Shown here in pieces: positions 22,612-31,887 of a stretch of DNA of 64,000 nucleotides. The stretch spans positions 620,001 through 684,000 of the forward strand of contig NZ_CP021435.1 of the NCBI RefSeq assembly GCF_002549795.1, in the 5' to 3' direction. A program made the position numbers and the translations under genes. The notes beneath the pieces were generated by a model. The model was not told where the DNA came from and searched no databases. It saw only the letters and a list, made by a program, of their open reading frames with translations. The stretch is from Halomonas beimenensis. Lineage in GTDB: Bacteria; Pseudomonadota; Gammaproteobacteria; Pseudomonadales; Halomonadaceae. Position 1 is the stretch's first letter; every line of letters starts with the position of its first letter.

Positions 22612-24300
22612 ATGAGCGATACGCCCCAGGATCCGCGTCGCCGCCATTCCGCCCCGGTGGTGGATGGCGTCGGCAAGTCGGCCAGCCGTGCGATGCTGCG
22701 GGCGGTGGGTTTCGGCGACGCCGACTTCACCAAGCCCCAGGTGGGCATCGCCTCCACCTGGAGCCGCGTCACCCCCTGCAACAGCCATATCCACGAGCTG
22801 GCGGAGCAGGCCAGCGCGGGCGCCGACGCGGCCGGCGGCAAGGGCGTGGTCTTCAACACCATCACCATCTCCGACGGCATCGCCAACGGCACCGAGGGCA
22901 TGAAGTACTCCCTGGTCTCCCGGGAGGTGATCGCCGACTCCATCGAGACGGTGGCGGGCTGCCAGGGCTTCGACGGCCTGGTGGCCATCGGCGGCTGCGA
23001 CAAGAACATGCCCGGCTGCCTGATCGGCCTGGCGCGGCTGAACCGGCCCAGCGTCTTCGTCTACGGCGGCACCATCCTGCCCGGTGAGGGCCATACCGAC
23101 ATCGTCTCGGTGTTCGAGGCCATGGGGGCCTACACCCACGGCGACCTGGACCTCATCGAGGTCAAGCAGATCGAGGAGACCGCCATCCCCGGGCCGGGGG
23201 CCTGCGGCGGCATGTACACCGCGAACACCATGGCCTCGGCCATCGAGGCCCTCGGGATGAGCCTGCCGGGAAGCTCGGCCCAGAACGCCGTGTCACCGGC
23301 CAAGCACGCCGACAGCCGGGCGGCGGGGGAGGCGGTGCTGACCCTGCTCGAGCGCGACATCAAGCCGTCCGACATCATGACCCGCGAGGCCTTCGAGAAC
23401 GCCATCACCGTGGTGATCGCGCTCGGCGGCTCCACCAATGCGGTGCTGCACCTCATCGCCATGGCCGACGCCGTCGGGGTGCCGCTGACCCTGGCCGACT
23501 TCACCGAGATCGGCCGTCGCGTACCGGTGCTGGCCGACCTGCGGCCCAGCGGCCGCTACATGATGAGCGAGCTGGTGGAGATCGGCGGCATCCTGCCGTT
23601 GATGAAGACCCTGCTCGAGGCCGACCTGCTGCATGGCGACTGCCTGACGGTCACCGGGGCGACCCTGGCCGAGAACCTGGCCGACATCGCGGCCTATCCG
23701 CCGGACCAGGACATCATTGCGCCCCTCGAGGCGCCGCTGAAGGCTCAGAGCCACCTGCGCATCCTGCACGGCAACCTGGCCCCGGAGGGGGCCGTGGCCA
23801 AGATCACCGGCAAGGAAGGCACCCGCTTCTCCGGTCCGGCCCGGGTGTTCGGCTCCGAGGAGGAGGCCCAGGCCCGCATCAACGACGGCAGCGTGGTGGC
23901 CGGCGACGTGGTGGTGATCCGCTACGAGGGGCCCAAGGGCGGACCGGGCATGCGCGAGATGCTCACCCCCACCTCGGCGATCATGGGCCGCGGACTCGGG
24001 CGCGAGGTGGCGCTGATCACCGACGGGCGCTTCTCCGGCGGCAGCCACGGCTTCGTGGTCGGCCACATCACCCCGGAGGCCTTCGACGGCGGCCCGCTGG
24101 CGCTGCTCGAGGATGGTGACCTCATCACCATCGATGCCGAGGCGGATACCCTGGAGGTGGCCCTGGAGGCGGCGGAACTCGACCGCCGCCGCGCCGCCTG
24201 GCAGCGGCCGGCACCCCGCTATACCCGGGGCGTGCTGGCCAAGTACGCCCGCACGGTCAGCTCCGCCTCGACCGGGGCGGTGACCGACCGGCCGGAATAG
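22612..24300 (+). CDS. ilvD: Dihydroxy-acid dehydratase IlvD
   Basis: A 562-residue IlvD/Edd family dehydratase converting 2,3-dihydroxy-isovalerate or -methylvalerate to the 2-keto acids of valine, isoleucine and leucine synthesis. Cluster and metal-binding motifs are TPCNSH (~55-60), [13 protein letters not shown] (~126-138) and [15 protein letters not shown] (~196-210). The C-terminal part has [22 protein letters not shown], and [15 protein letters not shown] with the catalytic Ser. The length fits the ~560-residue class. A strong GAGGAGG lies 7 nt before the ATG. A lipoprotein gene begins 4 bp after the stop, so the two are probably coupled. Confidence 0.96.
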   Translation: MSDTPQDPRRRHSAPVVDGVGKSASRAMLRAVGFGDADFTKPQVGIASTWSRVTPCNSHIHELAEQASAGADAAGGKGVVFNTITISDGIANGTEGMKYSLVSREVIADSIETVAGCQGFDGLVAIGGCDKNMPGCLIGLARLNRPSVFVYGGTILPGEGHTDIVSVFEAMGAYTHGDLDLIEVKQIEETAIPGPGACGGMYTANTMASAIEALGMSLPGSSAQNAVSPAKHADSRAAGEAVLTLLERDIKPSDIMTREAFENAITVVIALGGSTNAVLHLIAMADAVGVPLTLADFTEIGRRVPVLADLRPSGRYMMSELVEIGGILPLMKTLLEADLLHGDCLTVTGATLAENLADIAAYPPDQDIIAPLEAPLKAQSHLRILHGNLAPEGAVAKITGKEGTRFSGPARVFGSEEEAQARINDGSVVAGDVVVIRYEGPKGGPGMREMLTPTSAIMGRGLGREVALITDGRFSGGSHGFVVGHITPEAFDGGPLALLEDGDLITIDAEADTLEVALEAAELDRRRAAWQRPAPRYTRGVLAKYARTVSSASTGAVTDRPE

Positions 24301-24304
24301 CGTC

Positions 24305-25837
24305 GTGACCGCCCGGGGCCGGTGGCTGGCGCTGCTCGTCGGCGTCGCGCTGCTGGCGGGCTGCGCCGCCACGCCGGCCTGGCGGGCCGAGCCGGCCGCC
24401 GAGCAGCGTCGGTGCCGCGAGCGACTCGCGGCCTTCGATGCCGCCGTGGCCGAGGCAGGCGTCGGGGACGCCGGCGGCGCCCGGGTTCCGGGCTTCCCCT
24501 ACCTGAGGACCGACCGGCTGCTGGCGAGCTTCGCCCCGGACCTGCACCCTGTGCCGGCGTCGCCGCGCTACACCGATTGGGTGGCCCGGCTGCGCGAGCG
24601 CGACGCCGTGGCGCGCCGCATCGAGGCCGCCAACCTGCCCGCCCCGGCACGGGAACGCCTGGCCGGTCGCCTGCCCGGCGACGATCCCGCCGCGGCGGCC
24701 AATGCCTGCGGCGAGCGGCTGCTGGCCGAGGAGCTGCTGGGGCCGGAGGATGGTCCGGCGCGGACCACCCTGAGACAGGCGGTGGCTCCGCCCGACCATT
24801 ACGTCGACACCTGGCGGGTGCTGGGACTCTATCCGTTGACGCGGGTGGGCATCGCCCTGGGCTACGCGCGCTGGCGGGACGGCTATCTCGAGGCCTTCGG
24901 CGAGCCCTTCCCGGCGCGGGCCGAGGTGCGTCGCTACGTCCCCGAGGCACCGCCGGGGGAGGCATTGGACGGCGAGTCCGCCGCCCGACTGGTGCGCGCG
25001 GCCCCGCGCGGCCCCCTGGGCCTGCTGGCCCTCGACGACGAGACGTTCCGGCGCCTGGCGGCCTATCATGCGCCGGTCTTCGCCATCGAGACCCGAGGGC
25101 ACGACGATCACCCCGGGGCGCCGGTCTGGCGGCGTGGCCCCGAGGGGCCCCTCCCGGCGGTGGACACCACCCGGCCGGAGGTCGACCTGCGCCTCGCCCA
25201 TACCCGGTTTCGGGGCAGGGTGCTGCCGCAGCTCGTCTATACCCTGTGGTTCCCGGCGCGCACTCGCACCGGGGCCTTCGATATCCTCGGCGGCCGGCTG
25301 GACGGGGTGGTCTGGCGGGTGACCCTGGGCGAGGACGGCCGGCCGCTGATCCATGACAGCATCCATGCCTGCGGCTGCTACCACCTGTTCTTCCCGGTGC
25401 CGCCGCTGCGTCGGGTGGAGGTGCCCGCGGACCAGGACCTGCGCGAGGCGCCGCTGACCCCGGGCCCGGCCCCGCGGCGCGAGCCGGGGGAGCGGTTGGT
25501 GGTGCGCCTGGCCGCGGTCAGCCATTACCTGGTGGGCGTCGAGGCGGGCCCGGCCGACGCACCGGAGGCGACCGCCTATGCGCTGGGCCCGGTCGGCGAG
25601 CCGCCGCGCTATGGCCGCCGTTCCCTGGCGCTGCCGGGCGGCGGGCGACGCAGCCTGTTCGGCCCGGCGGGCATCGTGCCCGGGACCCAGCGCCCCGAAC
25701 GCTTCCTGCTGTGGCCCGCCGGCATCCGCAGCCCCGGGGCCATGCGCCAGTGGGGCACCCATGCCACCGTCTTCGTCGGCCGGCGCCACTTCGACGATCC
25801 CTTCCTGTTCGAGGGGGCCTTCGAGCCCGATCCCTGA
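24305..25837 (+). CDS. Predicted lipoprotein of unknown function with HxCxCxH motif
   Basis: A 510-residue protein starting at GTG 24305, four bases after ilvD. Residues 1-20 form a lipoprotein signal with lipobox LLAGC (C20). No known domain is recognised. Long conserved-looking segments include YVDTWRVLGLYPLTRVGIALGY (~170-190) and DLRLAHTRFRGRVLPQLVYTLWFP (~300-320). A striking motif H354-x-C356-x-C358-x-H360 in DSIHACGCYHLFFP could bind metal. The C-terminal RSPGAMRQWGTHATVFVGRRHFD is also rich in His and Arg. It is probably anchored to an envelope membrane. The coupling to ilvD may be positional only. Confidence 0.65.
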   Translation: MTARGRWLALLVGVALLAGCAATPAWRAEPAAEQRRCRERLAAFDAAVAEAGVGDAGGARVPGFPYLRTDRLLASFAPDLHPVPASPRYTDWVARLRERDAVARRIEAANLPAPARERLAGRLPGDDPAAAANACGERLLAEELLGPEDGPARTTLRQAVAPPDHYVDTWRVLGLYPLTRVGIALGYARWRDGYLEAFGEPFPARAEVRRYVPEAPPGEALDGESAARLVRAAPRGPLGLLALDDETFRRLAAYHAPVFAIETRGHDDHPGAPVWRRGPEGPLPAVDTTRPEVDLRLAHTRFRGRVLPQLVYTLWFPARTRTGAFDILGGRLDGVVWRVTLGEDGRPLIHDSIHACGCYHLFFPVPPLRRVEVPADQDLREAPLTPGPAPRREPGERLVVRLAAVSHYLVGVEAGPADAPEATAYALGPVGEPPRYGRRSLALPGGGRRSLFGPAGIVPGTQRPERFLLWPAGIRSPGAMRQWGTHATVFVGRRHFDDPFLFEGAFEPDP

Positions 25838-25843
25838 ACGCAA

Positions 25844-25869
25844 ACGCCGCGCCCAGGGGGGCGCGGCGT
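25844..25869. terminator. Bidirectional terminator
   Basis: An 11-bp stem, ACGCCGCGCCC (25844-25854) with GGGCGCGGCGT (25859-25869), between the lipoprotein gene and the convergent periplasmic-protein gene. Confidence 0.65.
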
Positions 25870-25890
25870 CGCGGGAAACGGGGAGGCGGC

Positions 25891-26562
25891 CTACTCGGAG
25901 ATGGCGGAGCGCATCATGTCCTCGAAGGTCATGGCGTCCTCGGGCAGGGCGAACACGGAGGCATCCGGGGCGGCATCGGCCAGCCCGGTGATGCGGAAGC
26001 GATCGCCGAAGCGCAGCATGCCGAGGCCGCGGCTCTCCAGCTCCAGGGCGATGGGGTCGGGTTCGCCGGTCATGCTCTGCTGGTAGGCGTGGAAGGCGGC
26101 CATCAGCTCGAGCACCTGGGCGTCGTCGCTGAGCACCAGCTCGTCGTCATGGACGTCGCCGGCCTTGTCGGTCCACTCGAGCCGATAGACGTCGCCCTCG
26201 AGGCCGGCGACGGTTTCCTGGTTGCCGGTCGCCTCCAGGGCATCCACCGAGGCGGCCTGCTGGCTGGCCAATCCGGCGGCGGCCTGACCGCCGCCCATCT
26301 CCTCGGCCATCTCCCGAAGCCGGGCCAGGTCCATGACCATGGTCTGGCCCTGCATCCGGCTGACCATGTAGCCCTTGCCATCCTTGAGCAGCATGTAGCC
26401 CGCCTGGGCCTGCTGGGGGAAGTCCATGCGCAGGTCGTCGCCCGCCCATTGGACTTCCATGGCGGCGCTGCCCTGGGGGGAGCGGCTCTCCAGGGTGGCC
26501 TGGCCGTCGGCCAGGGCGGGAAGGGCGGCGGTCAGCAGCAGGCCGGTGACGAGGTGTCGCAT
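25891..26562 (-). CDS. Predicted periplasmic protein of unknown function
   Basis: A 223-residue protein starting at ATG 26562. Residues 1-18 form a Sec signal peptide with an ALA-like cleavage site. The mature part has beta-rich segments such as ATLESRSPQGSAAMEVQWAGDDLRM and GYMLLKDGKGYMVSRMQGQTMVMDL, resembling proteins that bind lipid or folded ligands in the periplasm. A Met/Ala/Gln-rich middle follows (~85-115). No named domain is recognised. The earlier in-frame start would add residues without signal-peptide character. It is convergent with the lipoprotein gene and on the same strand as the XRE regulator, with a hairpin between. Confidence 0.65.
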   Translation of the reverse strand: MRHLVTGLLLTAALPALADGQATLESRSPQGSAAMEVQWAGDDLRMDFPQQAQAGYMLLKDGKGYMVSRMQGQTMVMDLARLREMAEEMGGGQAAAGLASQQAASVDALEATGNQETVAGLEGDVYRLEWTDKAGDVHDDELVLSDDAQVLELMAAFHAYQQSMTGEPDPIALELESRGLGMLRFGDRFRITGLADAAPDASVFALPEDAMTFEDMMRSAISE

Positions 26563-26598
26563 GGAGGGTCTCCCTGGTGTCTCGAGTCCATGAGGCGG

Positions 26599-26625
26599 GA
26601 AGGCCGGCCACCGGGGCCGGCCTTC
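26599..26625 (-). terminator. Hairpin terminator downstream of the XRE gene
   Basis: An 11-bp perfect stem, GAAGGCCGGCC (26599-26609) with GGCCGGCCTTC (26615-26625), between the XRE gene (3' end 26657) and the periplasmic-protein gene. Confidence 0.6.
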
Positions 26626-26656
26626 GCCCTGTTCCGGGCGATAGGGCGCCGCGGGA

Positions 26657-26935
26657 CTAGGGTGGGGTGAGTTCGTGGTCGATGGTCCGGCGCAGTGACT
26701 GGAGCTCATCGAGGCTGAGCTGCTCCAGGCGTCCGGCGAGGAGGTCGCTGATCTTCTGCATCGGGAGGCCCGCGCGGCGGGCGATCTCGCGGTTGCCGAG
26801 ATCCGACACGGCGATCAGCCGGGTGATGATGCGCATGAGGCGAGTGCGTTGTTCGAGATCCCTGACGTCGAGGTCAGGGCACCGTGGCGGAGGCTCGAGG
26901 CGATCCGCGCCGGTCATGGTGCTTGCCGTGCTCAT
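26657..26935 (-). CDS. Small XRE-type helix-turn-helix regulator
   Basis: A 92-residue protein starting at ATG 26935 with GGAG 4 nt upstream. Residues ~30-75 form a helix-turn-helix of the XRE/HigA2-like kind: LMRIITRLI, then LGNREIARRAGLPMQKISDLLAGRLEQLSLDEL. The N-terminal ~28 residues are low-complexity. No toxin-like partner gene is adjacent, so it is more likely a stand-alone regulator than an antitoxin. It is divergent from the APC permease across a 276-bp AT-rich gap that carries a palindrome at 27145-27167; control of the permease or of itself is a reasonable guess. Confidence 0.7.
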   Translation of the reverse strand: MSTASTMTGADRLEPPPRCPDLDVRDLEQRTRLMRIITRLIAVSDLGNREIARRAGLPMQKISDLLAGRLEQLSLDELQSLRRTIDHELTPP

Positions 26936-27144
26936 GATGCTCCAGAGGACAGTATCGACGGGTACAGCATGCAGCCTTTTCGCGCGTTTCGCCAGTCCCC
27001 GGGACGCTTCCGGAAAGAGGGGCTCAGGCCGGGCCGTCAAGCCCGCCATGGCGGGCCCGGGGGAGGGGTGGCCCCGAGGGGGTGCGACTAAAGGAGGAGT
27101 CGCTTGCCGGAAGGTCGGATTGTGGCCGTTCGACGGGACCGGTA

Positions 27145-27167
27145 TTTTTGTCGATAATCTATAAAAA
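27145..27167. promoter_or_regulatory. Candidate operator upstream of the APC permease
   Basis: An imperfect 23-bp palindrome with arms TTTTTGTCGAT and ATCTATAAAAA; 9 of 11 base pairs match. It lies in an AT-rich promoter region that also contains TATAAAAT-like runs before ATG 27212. The core TGTCGATA recurs in the glaH promoter at 35578-35585. Confidence 0.4.
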
Positions 27168-27211
27168 CGTATTCAATACTATAAAATGTTATTTTCTTGA
27201 CGAGGAAACCT

Positions 27212-28639
27212 ATGAGCAATGACACGCACCTGACGCGGGTCCTGGCACGCAAGGACGTGCTGGCCCTGGCCTTCGGCGCCATGATCGGCTGGGGCTGGAT
27301 CGTGCTGACCGGGAGCTGGATCCAGTCCGCCGGCAGCCTGGGCGCCATTACCGCCTTCCTGATCGGCGGCGTGGTGATCGTGCTGGTGGGCCTGACCTAC
27401 GCCGAGCTCGCCTCGGCCATGCCCCAGGTCGGCGGCGAGCACGTCTACAGCTATCGCGCCATGGGGCACTTCGCCTCCTTCCTGTGCACCTGGGCCATCA
27501 CCCTGGGCTATGTCAGCGTGGTGGCCTTCGAGGCCGTGGCGCTGCCCACGGTGGTCGAGCACCTCTTCCCGAACTACGCGGTGGGGCAGCTCTGGACCGT
27601 CGCCGGCTGGGACGTCAAGGCCACCTGGGTGGCGGTCGGCGTGGCCGGTTCGGTGGCCATGATGGCGATCAACTACATCGGCGTGCGCACCGCCGCGCTG
27701 GTCCAGAAGGTGGTGACCCTGCTGATCCTGGCGGTGGGCGTGATGTTCATCACCGGCGCCCTGTTCGAGGGCAGCACCGCGACCATGGCCCCCCTGTTCA
27801 ACGTCGAGGAGGGCGTGATCGGCGGCATCATGACGGTGATCATCATGGTGCCCTTCATGTTCGTGGGCTTCGACGTGATTCCCCAGGCCGCGGAGGAAAT
27901 CGACCTGCCCTTCAAGGAGATCGGCCGGGTGCTGATGATCTCGGTGATCCTGGCGGTGTTCTGGTACGCCTTCATCATCCTCGGCACCTCCCTGATGCTT
28001 TCGCCTTCGTCGCTGGCGGAGAGCTCCCTGGCGGTGCCGGACGCCATGCAGGCGGCCTTCCAGGCCCCCTGGGCCGGCAACCTGATGGTCATGGCGGGGA
28101 TCGCCGGCATCATCACCAGCTGGAACGCCTTCTACGTGGGCGGCTCCCGGGCCATCTATGCCTTGGCGCATTCCGGCATGCTGCCGGCCTTCCTGGCCAG
28201 GCTGCACCCCAGGTACCGCACGCCCACCAATGCCATCCTGGTGATGGGCCTGATCTCCAGCATCGCGCCCTTCCTGGGCCGCCAGGCGCTGGTCTGGCTG
28301 GTGGTCGCCGGGGGCCTGGGCAGCGTCATCGCCTACCTGTTCGTGTCCCTGTCCTTCGTGCTGCTGCGTCGGCGCGAGCCGGAGATGGCGCGGCCCTTCC
28401 GCGTGCGTCACGGCAAGACGGTGGGCGCCTTGTCGGTGATCCTGTCGCTGGTGCTGACCGGCATGTACCTGCCTGGCAGCCCGTCGGCGCTGTCACCCCT
28501 GGAGTGGTCGCTGTTCGGCGGCTGGATGCTGCTGGGGCTGGCGCTCTACGCCTGGTCCCGGGCCCGCTACGGCGTGGCCTACAGCGACGCCATGATGCAG
28601 CGGGAGCTGGCCGGGGCCGACCCCTATCCGGGCCGCTGA
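27212..28639 (+). CDS. APC-family amino acid permease
   Basis: A 475-residue inner-membrane permease with about 12 transmembrane helices. The first helix carries the substrate-binding GAMIGWGWIVLTGSW, followed by YAELASAMPQVGGEHVYSYRAMG, and later PFMFVGFDVIPQAAEEIDLPFKEIGR, typical of APC amino acid and polyamine transporters. The start is ATG 27212, with GAGGAA 5 nt upstream; an upstream TTG is less likely. The substrate is not determined; the nearby glutarate genes and a shared promoter motif make lysine or a lysine-derived amine possible. A strong terminator follows. Confidence 0.85.
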   Translation: MSNDTHLTRVLARKDVLALAFGAMIGWGWIVLTGSWIQSAGSLGAITAFLIGGVVIVLVGLTYAELASAMPQVGGEHVYSYRAMGHFASFLCTWAITLGYVSVVAFEAVALPTVVEHLFPNYAVGQLWTVAGWDVKATWVAVGVAGSVAMMAINYIGVRTAALVQKVVTLLILAVGVMFITGALFEGSTATMAPLFNVEEGVIGGIMTVIIMVPFMFVGFDVIPQAAEEIDLPFKEIGRVLMISVILAVFWYAFIILGTSLMLSPSSLAESSLAVPDAMQAAFQAPWAGNLMVMAGIAGIITSWNAFYVGGSRAIYALAHSGMLPAFLARLHPRYRTPTNAILVMGLISSIAPFLGRQALVWLVVAGGLGSVIAYLFVSLSFVLLRRREPEMARPFRVRHGKTVGALSVILSLVLTGMYLPGSPSALSPLEWSLFGGWMLLGLALYAWSRARYGVAYSDAMMQRELAGADPYPGR

Positions 28640-28666
28640 AGGCCCGTCCCGCACAGTGCCCCCACG

Positions 28667-28696
28667 CCCCGGCCCGCCCTCAGGGCCGGGGTTTTT
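28667..28696 (+). terminator. Rho-independent terminator of the APC permease gene
   Basis: A perfect 9-bp stem, CCCCGGCCC (28667-28675) with GGGCCGGGG (28683-28691), followed by TTTTT. It marks the left boundary of the lower-GC block. Confidence 0.88.
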
Positions 28697-28747
28697 CAGT
28701 ACCGCATGTCATGCAGAGCATGCCCTAGCGAAGCGAACGTAGTGGGG

Positions 28748-29701
28748 TCAGTGGGGTTGCCGTGATCGCATCTCGGTGGCGGAACAGCCAAAGTGGCTTC
28801 TGAAGGCGCGGCAGAATTGAGCCTGGTCGGAGAATCCCCAACGATAGGCAATCTCGCCGACCGTGATACCGCAGGCCGTATCGCAAAGGTCACGCTTGGC
28901 GGCTTCCAGACGCTGCTTACGCGTCCACTCTCCGACGGTGTGCCCGGTTTCAGCGAATAGCTTGTGCAGATAGCGCAAGGAGATGCCACAGCCGTCCGCA
29001 ACCATCTTTGGGTCTAGGTCAGGATTGCCCAGCTGGCTCGTGATAAAGCGCTCTATGCGCATCAAGTGTGCCGTTCTCAGGTGGGATTGGTCACTGTTCA
29101 ACACTCGCTCGTCCTGTTCCAGGACCAGGGTGAGCATGCCAAGGGCTTGCTCGAACAATCGATTCTTCTCCACCAGACTGCACTCGTTGGCGCGCTCGGC
29201 GCAGATCATCAGGAACTCGACGAAGGCTCGGCCCATGCCTCTCTCGGCGCCGAAACAGTGCTGAGAGTAGCGTTCCGGCCTGCGTACGCGATGTTTCATG
29301 GCTTCACTCGGTACCTTGAAGACCCACATGGCATTCGGGTCTTCATAGCCGAAGCGATAGGGAGCATCGCCCTGCTCGACGATGAAATGACCGGGTTGGC
29401 AGTGAAGGGTCCGGCCGTGTTGAGCGAAGAAGACGCTGGTTCGCTGGGGGATCGTCACCAGGAAAGAGGACTCACGATCCTGGGCGATCTGCGTTTCACT
29501 TCGAGCATACTCGACGCTGTCCGAGCACAGCCTCGATAGCGAGAATTCGCTGCCTTCGGCCCTCCAGACTTTCAGTGACCCATGAAAGTCGGTCTTCTGG
29601 TCACCATAATTCAGCGTGAGGGGAAAATAGGTACGAGATATGAGATTCGACCAGCGCTCCCGCGAGGGTGGGCTGTGCCGTTCAATGGTGGTCTTGTTCA
29701 T
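28748..29701 (-). CDS. AraC-family transcriptional regulator
   Basis: A 317-residue regulator. The N-terminal ~180 residues resemble the AraC_binding_2 ligand domain of FeaR-like activators (FVVTIPQRTSVF-like core and GHFIVEQGDAPYRFGYED). The C-terminal double HTH (~215-315) has LDPKMVADGCGISLRYLHKLF and VGEIAYRWGFSDQAQFCRAFRSHFG. Base composition is clearly lower in GC than the flanking genes, matching the hyu genes beside it. It is the last gene of the minus-strand hyu cluster and probably activates it. A hairpin between hyuA and this gene suggests separate or reduced transcription. Confidence 0.88.
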   Translation of the reverse strand: MNKTTIERHSPPSRERWSNLISRTYFPLTLNYGDQKTDFHGSLKVWRAEGSEFSLSRLCSDSVEYARSETQIAQDRESSFLVTIPQRTSVFFAQHGRTLHCQPGHFIVEQGDAPYRFGYEDPNAMWVFKVPSEAMKHRVRRPERYSQHCFGAERGMGRAFVEFLMICAERANECSLVEKNRLFEQALGMLTLVLEQDERVLNSDQSHLRTAHLMRIERFITSQLGNPDLDPKMVADGCGISLRYLHKLFAETGHTVGEWTRKQRLEAAKRDLCDTACGITVGEIAYRWGFSDQAQFCRAFRSHFGCSATEMRSRQPH

Positions 29702-29744
29702 GGGGCTGCCCCCGAATCTTGTTGTTGTCTGCTGTGCCGGGTGG

Positions 29745-29771
29745 GCACGGGGACAACCTCAGTCCCCGTGC
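29745..29771. terminator. Hairpin between hyuA and the AraC gene
   Basis: A perfect 10-bp stem, GCACGGGGAC (29745-29754) with GTCCCCGTGC (29762-29771), located 17 bp after the hyuA stop. There is no U tract on the minus strand, so terminator function is moderate. Confidence 0.5.
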
Positions 29772-29788
29772 ATTTCACGCCGGCCGGC

Positions 29789-31870
29789 TCAAGTCGGCTG
29801 GAGAAGGTAGGTGGATGAGCGTGACAGGGTCGCCTGCCAGCCCGGCGGGACCACGATGTTCGTGGTGGCCTCCTCGATCACGGCCGGCCCGACGATCGAC
29901 TGATCCGGCCCCAGTCCAGCCCCGTCATAAACGTGCGTCGTGACTCGTTCGCCTCGATCATCAAACAGCATGTCACGTTGCCCGATCAGGGAATCCTCCA
30001 CGGGGCCTTCGGTAGGGGCGAGCTCCGGCATGGACGGAGGCTCCACGTGGCCTACCACGGAACATTCCAGATTGACCAGTTCGATGGCACTTTGTGGCTC
30101 GCAGTAGGAGTACAGCGCCTCATGCCGGGAATGGAAGGCCGCCTTCAGGGCTTTCCAGCCGTCGGCATCCAGCTGGCTCGTCTCTTGCTCGACCGTGCAC
30201 TCGTGGATCTGACCAACATACCGTATCTCGAAGCGATAGTGGCAACTGATCTCCTCTGGAGAGAACCCCTCGGCCATCAACTGAGCGATCCCCTCGTCGC
30301 GAAGTTGGCGTAACCGCTGATTGAGCTCCTCACGGTGTGCATCGTCCTCGTCGAGTGGCATGGGCAAGGACGACAGCCGCTCCTGCTGCACATTGGAAAT
30401 GATCTGGCCGAAGGCGCACAGCCCCGAGGCGACCTTGGGGACCAGCACGCGGTCGATGCCCATTTCCTCGGCCAGGCGGACCAGGTGCATACCCGCCGCG
30501 CCGCCCGCTCCGATCAGCGCGAAATCACGAGGATCATAGCCTTTCTCCACCGACACGCGACGTATGCCGTTGACCATATTGAGGTTCACCAGCGTCGAGA
30601 TGCCGAATGCCGCACGGTCGACGCTGATGCCCAGGGGCTCGGCGACCTTCTCACGGATCGCGTCGATGGCCGCTTGCCGGTCGAGGTGTACGGTACCTCC
30701 GAGGACGGCATCGGGGTTCAGGTAGCCCAGTACCAGGTTGGCATCGGTAACGGTGGGTTCCTTTCCCCCCTTGCCGTAGCAGACGGGGCCTGGCGTGGCG
30801 CCAGCACTGCGCGGACCGACCTGCAACATGCCCTGCTCGTTGAGGTGGGCAATGGAGCCGCCGCCGGCGCCCAGGGTTTCCACCTGGATCATCGGTACAC
30901 CGATGCGATAACGAAGGAAGTCCACGTCCTTGCTGAAGTTGGTCTGTCCGCCGCGGGTCAGGGTGATATCGAAGGAGGTTCCTCCCATGTCCACGGTGAT
31001 CACGTTGTCGATGCCGAAGGGGCGCGCGACGTGAAGGCCGGCCTGGGGGGCCGAGGCGGGGCCTGAGTTGATGGCCGCCACGGCCCGCTCGGACATCATC
31101 CGCCCCAGTGCCAGGCCGCCGTTGGACTGGAAGTACTGGACCGGCTGGCGGGCACCCAGCTCCTCGAAGAGGCCGTCGATGCGCGAGACATAGCGTTGCA
31201 TCACCGGACTGAGGTAGGCATTGACCACCGTGGTGGAGGTACGAGTGTATTCACGTACCTGAGGATGCACCTCGCTGCCAGTACACACGAAGGCGCCGGG
31301 CATGCGCTCCCTGACGATCTCGGCGGCGCGAGCCTCATGGGTGGGGTTGGTCACCGACCACAGGAAGGAGACCGCGACGGCCTCGACGCCTTCCTGCTGG
31401 AAATAGGTCACCGCCTCATGGATGGCCTGCTCGTCGAGAGACTCATGCTCGGAGCCGTCACGCAGGATGCGTCCACCGATGGGGCGGCGGAGGTGGCGAG
31501 GCACCAGCATATGGGCCGCGGGGAACTCGGGGTCATAGCGATAGCCATCCTCCTTGTGGCCGAGGCGAATCTCGAGGCTATCCTCGTGACCGGCCGTGCA
31601 CAGCAGGCCAACCTTGGCCCCTTGCTTCTCGATCAGTGCATTGAGCGCCACCGTGGTGCCATTGATGCAGAGGTCGGCATTGGCCACGATTTCGGCGGCG
31701 GGCTTACCGAGTGCATCGGCGATCTGAGCGAGGCCGGCGCGGATGGCTTTGGTGCCGTCCTCCGGGGTGGAGGGACTCTTGAACAGCTCGATATGGCCTT
31801 GGCGGTCGGCGATGATGAAATCGGTGAAGGTACCGCCGGCGTCGATCCCCAGTCGATATGCGTGTCTCAT
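29789..31870 (-). CDS. hyuA: Hydantoinase/oxoprolinase subunit A
   Basis: A 693-residue HyuA-type subunit of the ATP-dependent hydantoinase, 5-oxoprolinase and acetone-carboxylase superfamily. The actin-like nucleotide-binding start GIDAGGTFTDFIIAD is present, as are INGTTVALNALIEKQGAKVGLL, the core DMGGTSFDITL and the loop TLGAGGGSIAH, and GAGGAAGMHLVRLAEEMGI. With HyuB it hydrolyses a cyclic amide such as hydantoin, N-methylhydantoin or 5-oxoproline using ATP; the exact ring is not deducible. AGGAG lies 8 nt before ATG 31870. It follows hyuB by 17 bp and shares the cluster's lower GC. Confidence 0.92.
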   Translation of the reverse strand: MRHAYRLGIDAGGTFTDFIIADRQGHIELFKSPSTPEDGTKAIRAGLAQIADALGKPAAEIVANADLCINGTTVALNALIEKQGAKVGLLCTAGHEDSLEIRLGHKEDGYRYDPEFPAAHMLVPRHLRRPIGGRILRDGSEHESLDEQAIHEAVTYFQQEGVEAVAVSFLWSVTNPTHEARAAEIVRERMPGAFVCTGSEVHPQVREYTRTSTTVVNAYLSPVMQRYVSRIDGLFEELGARQPVQYFQSNGGLALGRMMSERAVAAINSGPASAPQAGLHVARPFGIDNVITVDMGGTSFDITLTRGGQTNFSKDVDFLRYRIGVPMIQVETLGAGGGSIAHLNEQGMLQVGPRSAGATPGPVCYGKGGKEPTVTDANLVLGYLNPDAVLGGTVHLDRQAAIDAIREKVAEPLGISVDRAAFGISTLVNLNMVNGIRRVSVEKGYDPRDFALIGAGGAAGMHLVRLAEEMGIDRVLVPKVASGLCAFGQIISNVQQERLSSLPMPLDEDDAHREELNQRLRQLRDEGIAQLMAEGFSPEEISCHYRFEIRYVGQIHECTVEQETSQLDADGWKALKAAFHSRHEALYSYCEPQSAIELVNLECSVVGHVEPPSMPELAPTEGPVEDSLIGQRDMLFDDRGERVTTHVYDGAGLGPDQSIVGPAVIEEATTNIVVPPGWQATLSRSSTYLLQPT

Positions 31871-31887
31871 GTTCTGGTCTCCTGGAA

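Noticed and set aside
26657..26935. HigA-like antitoxin of a toxin-antitoxin pair
   Set aside because: No partner toxin gene lies next to it; a stand-alone regulator is more likely.
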